Source: AC-32 sp963717725 (GTDB taxonomy: Bacteria; Actinomycetota; Thermoleophilia; Gaiellales; Gaiellaceae). Taken from it: a stretch of DNA of 64,000 bases. The position numbers and the translations under genes were made by a program. The notes beneath the pieces were generated by a model. It did no database searches. It was not told where the DNA came from and saw only the letters and a list, made by a program, of their open reading frames with translations. Of the stretch, positions 60,907 to 64,000 are shown one piece after another. Location of the stretch: contig CAVQWS010000025.1 in assembly GCA_963717725.1 (NCBI GenBank), positions 186,001 through 250,000 on the forward strand, written 5' to 3'. Positions within the stretch are counted from its first letter, which is position 1. Every line of letters starts with the position of its first letter.

Positions 60907-62200
60907 ATGGAGATGAGAAGGGTCGCCGCCATACAGCTCGCGGTTGCGGCCGGGGTGGTTCTCGCTCTGGCCGGGTCGACCAGCGCCACGCAGGCCGCTC
61001 GGTCAGGCTCGCCTCCGTGTAACCAGGCGCGCGCAGCCCGCCTGGATCGACTACGGCGACAAGTGGGTGCCGTTCAGGCGCCTCTTCTTCCAACCCGGGC
61101 TCACGGTCGCGCTGGCGCACGACGCGCCGGCCGCGGACGCGCGCCGGGGCGGCGCGCAGCTCGCCTTCTGGGACATGTCTCTCCGGCGCGCTGTCGGCAC
61201 GCCTGCGAAACCGGCCGACCCGCGGACGATTCCGGCTGCAACGGCACGCGTGCTGGAAGACGCCGTGCGCGTCACCGGCTGCTCGACGCCCGTGATCGGC
61301 CTGAACGAGCTCTTCGAGGCCCAGCGCCCGGCGCCGTGGCGGCCGCGGACTGCCCGTTACCGCGCCAACGTGCTGGCCCTCGTGCAGGGCCTGGCCGCGC
61401 ACGGTGCCCAGCCGCAGCTCTTCATCTCTCAAGCCGGCGCCACCGGCGGCGCCGCGGGAAACTGGTGGCGCGCGTTGGCGCAGGTCGCAACGATCGTCCG
61501 CGAGCTGTACCTGCCGGCTCCGTGGCTGCACGCGTTCGGGCCGGGACGAGCGAGCGTCTACATGCGGTTCGAGCTGCGGCGCGCCGTGCGCAACCTGACG
61601 ACGATCGGTGTCCCGAGCACCCGGGTCGGCATCGCTCTCGGCTTCCAGGCCGGCCGCGGTGGCCGCATGGGCCTGGCTGCGGCGCCGTGGTTCGAGGTCG
61701 TCAAGCGCGAGGCGCTGGCCACGCGACAGGTCGCCGGCGAGCTGGGCCTGGCCTCCGTGTGGTCGTGGGGCTGGGCCACCTTCCCGGGCGGTCGTGCCGA
61801 CCCGGCCACGAAGCGAGCGGCCTGCGTCTATCTCTGGACCCGGGAAGCCGGTCTCTGCGACGGGCCTGCCGCGGCGGGCTCCGCCTTCAACCGTTCCCTC
61901 GCCCAACCTGCCGAGGGCGGCCACCGGCGCGTGACGCTCCGGGTGCTGAGCTCCCGCCATCCAGCCTGGTTCCGGGTGGCCGCGTCGGCCAAGCTGGCGG
62001 CGCGCATCGCGTTCCTGCAGGAACGGCGCGCTGGCGCGTGGCACAACCTGCAGCGGCTGCTCCTCGGCCCGCTGCACCCGCGGCCGATGCGCGTGCCGCT
62101 CTCGAACGGACGCCACCTCGTCCGGCTGTACGTCGCGGCAGAGAACGCACCGCGCGGAGACGCGTTCGCGACCGCGCCCCGCGTCGTACGCGTCCACTGA
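60907..62200 (+). CDS. Secreted protein of unknown function, frameshifted near the N-terminus
   Basis: An export signal (RRVAAIQLAVAAGVVLALAGSTSATQA) is encoded from 60907 (or ATG 60913), and the rest of the protein in the frame one base later. One base removed between about 61000 and 61045 joins them. The mature region (WIDYGDKWVPFRRLFFQPGL, STPVIGLNELFEAQRP, QPQLFISQAG, GLASVWSWGWATFPGGRADP, ACVYLWTRE) is about 385 residues and ends WFRVAASAKLAARIAFLQ... GRHLVRLYVAAENA. The segment pattern hints at a TIM-barrel hydrolase fused to a beta domain, a guess only. No family recognised. Confidence 0.6.
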
Positions 62201-62254
62201 ACACGGCTCGCCCTCGGTAGCCTCGGTCCTCAGCGACGACGAGGAGGAGCAAGG

Positions 62255-62692
62255 ATGGCGATCGAGCGACGGGCCCATGCAACCTGGGAAGGCGACCTGC
62301 GCAGCGGGTCGGGGACGTTCGACGTCGGCAGCGGCGCGATCAGCGGCCAGGAGGTGACGTTCGCATCGCGCTTCACGCCGGAGCCCGGCGGCAAGACGAG
62401 CCCGGAGGAGCTGATCGCCGCGGCGCACGCGACGTGTCTCTCTATGGCTCTCGCGAACGGGCTCGCCCAGTCCGGGCACCCGCCCACGAAGCTCGAGACG
62501 GACGCGGTTTGCACGCTCGACCAGACCGACGCGGGCTTCCGCATCACGACCATGAAGCTCACGGTTCGCGGCGAGGTGGAGGGGATCGGCGAGGACGAGT
62601 TCCAGGCCGCCGCACAGCAGGCGAAGGAGGGCTGTCCGGTCTCGAACGCGCTCGGTCACGTCGAGATCTCGCTTGAGGCGTCGCTGACCTAG
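62255..62692 (+). CDS. OsmC family peroxiredoxin-like protein
   Basis: Reduces organic hydroperoxides in the OsmC/Ohr family, 145 residues. The two redox cysteines are in AAAHATCLSMALANGLAQ and AKEGCPVSNALGHVEISLEA. RRAHATWEGDLRSGSGTFDVGSGA and TSPEELIAAAHATCLSM match OsmC rather than Ohr. ATG has GAGGAGGAGC upstream. Stop overlaps the convergent phosphoesterase gene. Confidence 0.92.
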   Translation: MAIERRAHATWEGDLRSGSGTFDVGSGAISGQEVTFASRFTPEPGGKTSPEELIAAAHATCLSMALANGLAQSGHPPTKLETDAVCTLDQTDAGFRITTMKLTVRGEVEGIGEDEFQAAAQQAKEGCPVSNALGHVEISLEASLT

Positions 62693-63363
62693 TCGGAGCC
62701 GCGCTCGAGCCGGCGGGCGGCGAACTCGCCGAAGTCGCCGCCGAGCTTGCGGTAGGCATGGGCGGCTCGCTGGTTGTCGTACACGGTTCGCCGAAACTCG
62801 AGCTGGCCGTCGCTGTAGCGGACCGCCCAGGCGGCCCGGGTGTCGCCGTCGAGCGGCATGCCGACGCTACCCGGGTTGAAGAGCTCGGTGCCGTCGGGCC
62901 CGGGCCGCCGGAACTGCTGGTGACTGTGGCCGAAGACGACCTGCCGGTCGTGCACGCCAGCCAGTAACCGCTCCTCGTCGGGCTCAGGCTGCGGTGCGAA
63001 GCTCTCGACGTCCGAGAGCGGCGAGCCGTGCACGTAGAGCACGCCGTCGAGCTCGGCTCGCGGCGGCAGGGCGTAGAGCCAGTCGACCACCTCGTCGGGC
63101 AAGTGGCCGCTGAAGATCGCGTACGACTCCATCACCTCCGGCCGGTCGAGCGGCGGCTCGCGCAGCCAGCGCTCGCCGTTGCCGCGGATCCAGGTCGCAT
63201 TGGGGAGCTGCTTCAGGCGGTCGAGCGTCTCGAGCGGCCACGGGCTCGGCGTACCGTAGTCGCCGCCCAGGAGCCAGCGGTTGATCCCTTCGTCGTCCGC
63301 CTGTTCGATCACCCGCTCGAGCGCGGGAATGTTGCCGTGGATGTCGTAGAGCAGCCCGAGCAT
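62689..63363 (-). CDS. Metallophosphoesterase (YfcE-like)
   Basis: Calcineurin-fold phosphoesterase of 224 residues. Metal motifs in order: LLYDIHGNIPALERV (D-x-H), LLGGDYGTPSPWP (GD), IRGNGERWL (GNGE, where most members have GNHD/E), VLYVHGSPLSD and VFGHSHQQFRR with LFNPGSVGMPLDGDTRAAWAV. The late NPGSVG/P-D motif is typical of the diadenosine tetraphosphatase/YfcE-like group that takes small phosphodiesters. ATG at 63363. Divergent from the alpha/beta hydrolase. Confidence 0.88.
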   Translation of the reverse strand: MLGLLYDIHGNIPALERVIEQADDEGINRWLLGGDYGTPSPWPLETLDRLKQLPNATWIRGNGERWLREPPLDRPEVMESYAIFSGHLPDEVVDWLYALPPRAELDGVLYVHGSPLSDVESFAPQPEPDEERLLAGVHDRQVVFGHSHQQFRRPGPDGTELFNPGSVGMPLDGDTRAAWAVRYSDGQLEFRRTVYDNQRAAHAYRKLGGDFGEFAARRLERGSD

Positions 63364-63370
63364 CGCTCGC

Positions 63371-63376
63371 TAGTGT
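63371..63376 (+). promoter_or_regulatory. Putative -10 box of a leaderless promoter
   Basis: TAGTGT seven bases before the ATG at 63384, no ribosome site between. Same pattern as elsewhere in the window. Confidence 0.35.
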
Positions 63377-63383
63377 GCCGCGA

Positions 63384-64000
63384 ATGCAATTACACGTCCA
63401 CGAGTGGGGAGACCCGGACGCTCCCACGGTCGTGTGCGTGCACGGCGTCTCGGCGCATGGCCGGCGCTATCGCAGGCTGGCAGAGGAGCGCCTCGCGGCG
63501 CACTTCCACGTGCTCGCGCCCGATCTGCGCGGACACGGCTCGTCGGATTGGGAGCCGCCGTGGAACCTCGAGACGCATCTGGACGATCTGCTCCAGACCC
63601 TCGAGCCCGAACGGCCGGCGATGTGGGTCGGCCACAGCTTCGGCGGCCGGCTGGTGCTGGAGCTCGCCGCGCGCCGGCCGGAGCTGCTCACGTGCGCGGT
63701 GTTGCTCGACCCCGCGATCCAGATCCTGCCGCACGTCGGCTTCGACTTCGCCCAGGAGGCCGCCAAGGACCACGCCTTCGCGTCGCCCGACGAGGCGATC
63801 GACGCGCGTCTGACCAGCGGTTTCGCGACCCCGCGCGCGGCACTCGAGGAGGAGGCACGGGAACATCTCGCCTCATCGCCCGACGGCCTCCTGCGCTGGC
63901 GCTACGCGCGCGGCGCCGTCGCGACGATGTACAGCGAGCTCTGCCGAGAGCCGCCGCCCTCGACCGTGCTCAGCCGCGTGCCGACACTACTCGTCCACGC
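63384..64000 (+). CDS. Alpha/beta hydrolase (C-terminus outside window)
   Basis: At least 205 residues of an alpha/beta hydrolase, frame open to the window end. HEWGDPDAPTVVCVHGVSAHGRRYRRLAEE gives the oxyanion HG motif, VLAPDLRGHGSSDW the family DxRGxGxS, and MWVGHSFGGRLVLELAARRP the nucleophile elbow G-H-S-F-G with Ser at about residue 81. VLLDPAIQILP follows. The acid and His of the triad would lie near or past the end; RVPTLLVHA is where the acid strand begins. Substrate unknown. Confidence 0.88.
   Translation, partial: MQLHVHEWGDPDAPTVVCVHGVSAHGRRYRRLAEERLAAHFHVLAPDLRGHGSSDWEPPWNLETHLDDLLQTLEPERPAMWVGHSFGGRLVLELAARRPELLTCAVLLDPAIQILPHVGFDFAQEAAKDHAFASPDEAIDARLTSGFATPRAALEEEAREHLASSPDGLLRWRYARGAVATMYSELCREPPPSTVLSRVPTLLVH

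Overview
The window is a very GC-rich bacterial chromosome segment with tightly packed genes and frequent 1-4 base stop/start overlaps. Gene content suggests an aerobic actinomycete, most likely class Thermoleophilia (Gaiellales/Solirubrobacterales type). This placement is by gene style and protein resemblance, not by a marker search. No rRNA, tRNA, CRISPR array, transposase or integrase was recognised. No gene-free gap exceeds 300 bases; the larger gaps (about 14214-14361, 21781-21944, 24019-24189, 42255-42382) are described where they hold signals. I see nothing in 21781-21944.

Layout. 1-1.7 kb: groES-groEL on the minus strand under a textbook CIRCE element. 1.7-3.7 kb: Nudix hydrolase, ASCH protein, ornithine cyclodeaminase-like enzyme, zinc ribbon. 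3.7-10.3 kb: 2-oxoacid (pyruvate-type) dehydrogenase E1alpha-E1beta-E2 followed by lipB and lipA, which make the lipoyl cofactor of E2, with a TMEM175-type channel and a gene remnant between them. 10.3-20.2 kb: an island of secreted proteins on the minus strand (M36 metallopeptidase, VPS10/BNR-like beta-propeller protein, S8 subtilase, and a truncated second propeller gene), with GAGGGCCGCC-type hairpins at several gene ends. 20.2-24 kb: fumarase, small zinc ribbon, flavin reductase, membrane protein, HesB/IscA protein. 24.2-38.2 kb: complete 14-gene complex I operon nuoA-N in canonical order. 38.2-38.6 kb: fluoride riboswitch and crcB/fluC. 38.6-47 kb: mixed single genes (beta-lactamase-fold hydrolase, DUF1028, cupin-TPR, Ldh-like, FG-GAP protein, Mrp, IMPase, DUF1015, YhaM-like HD enzyme). 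47-49.5 kb: a secreted copper-radical-oxidase-like protein with three Ig-type repeats. 49.5-51.5 kb: an arsR-arsC cassette with a divergent 16-residue cysteine peptide, bracketed by two copies of a ychF 3' end. 51.5-54.3 kb: ECF-like sigma factor, methylmalonyl-CoA epimerase, single-TM FtsH. 54.3-59.2 kb: amidohydrolase of the nicotinamidase fold, nicotinate phosphoribosyltransferase, DUF1385, M20 peptidase, tryptophan 2,3-dioxygenase. 59.2-64 kb: VOC protein, rarA, secreted protein, OsmC, phosphoesterase, and an alpha/beta hydrolase cut by the window end.

Genes working together: E1/E2 with LipA/LipB feed acetyl-CoA and NADH; fumarase and complex I continue central respiration; the Mrp and HesB/IscA proteins serve Fe-S assembly needed by LipA and complex I; the pncA/pncB/kynA neighbourhood points to NAD and tryptophan metabolism.

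Two general points for any reader. Several genes lack Shine-Dalgarno sites and carry a TANNNT hexamer 6-8 bases before the start codon, which suggests leaderless transcripts. Five genes carry apparent single-base frameshifts; one is the conserved rarA, so sequence error is a serious explanation for all of them. The most novel item is the tiny Cys-rich open reading frame at 50514-50564.
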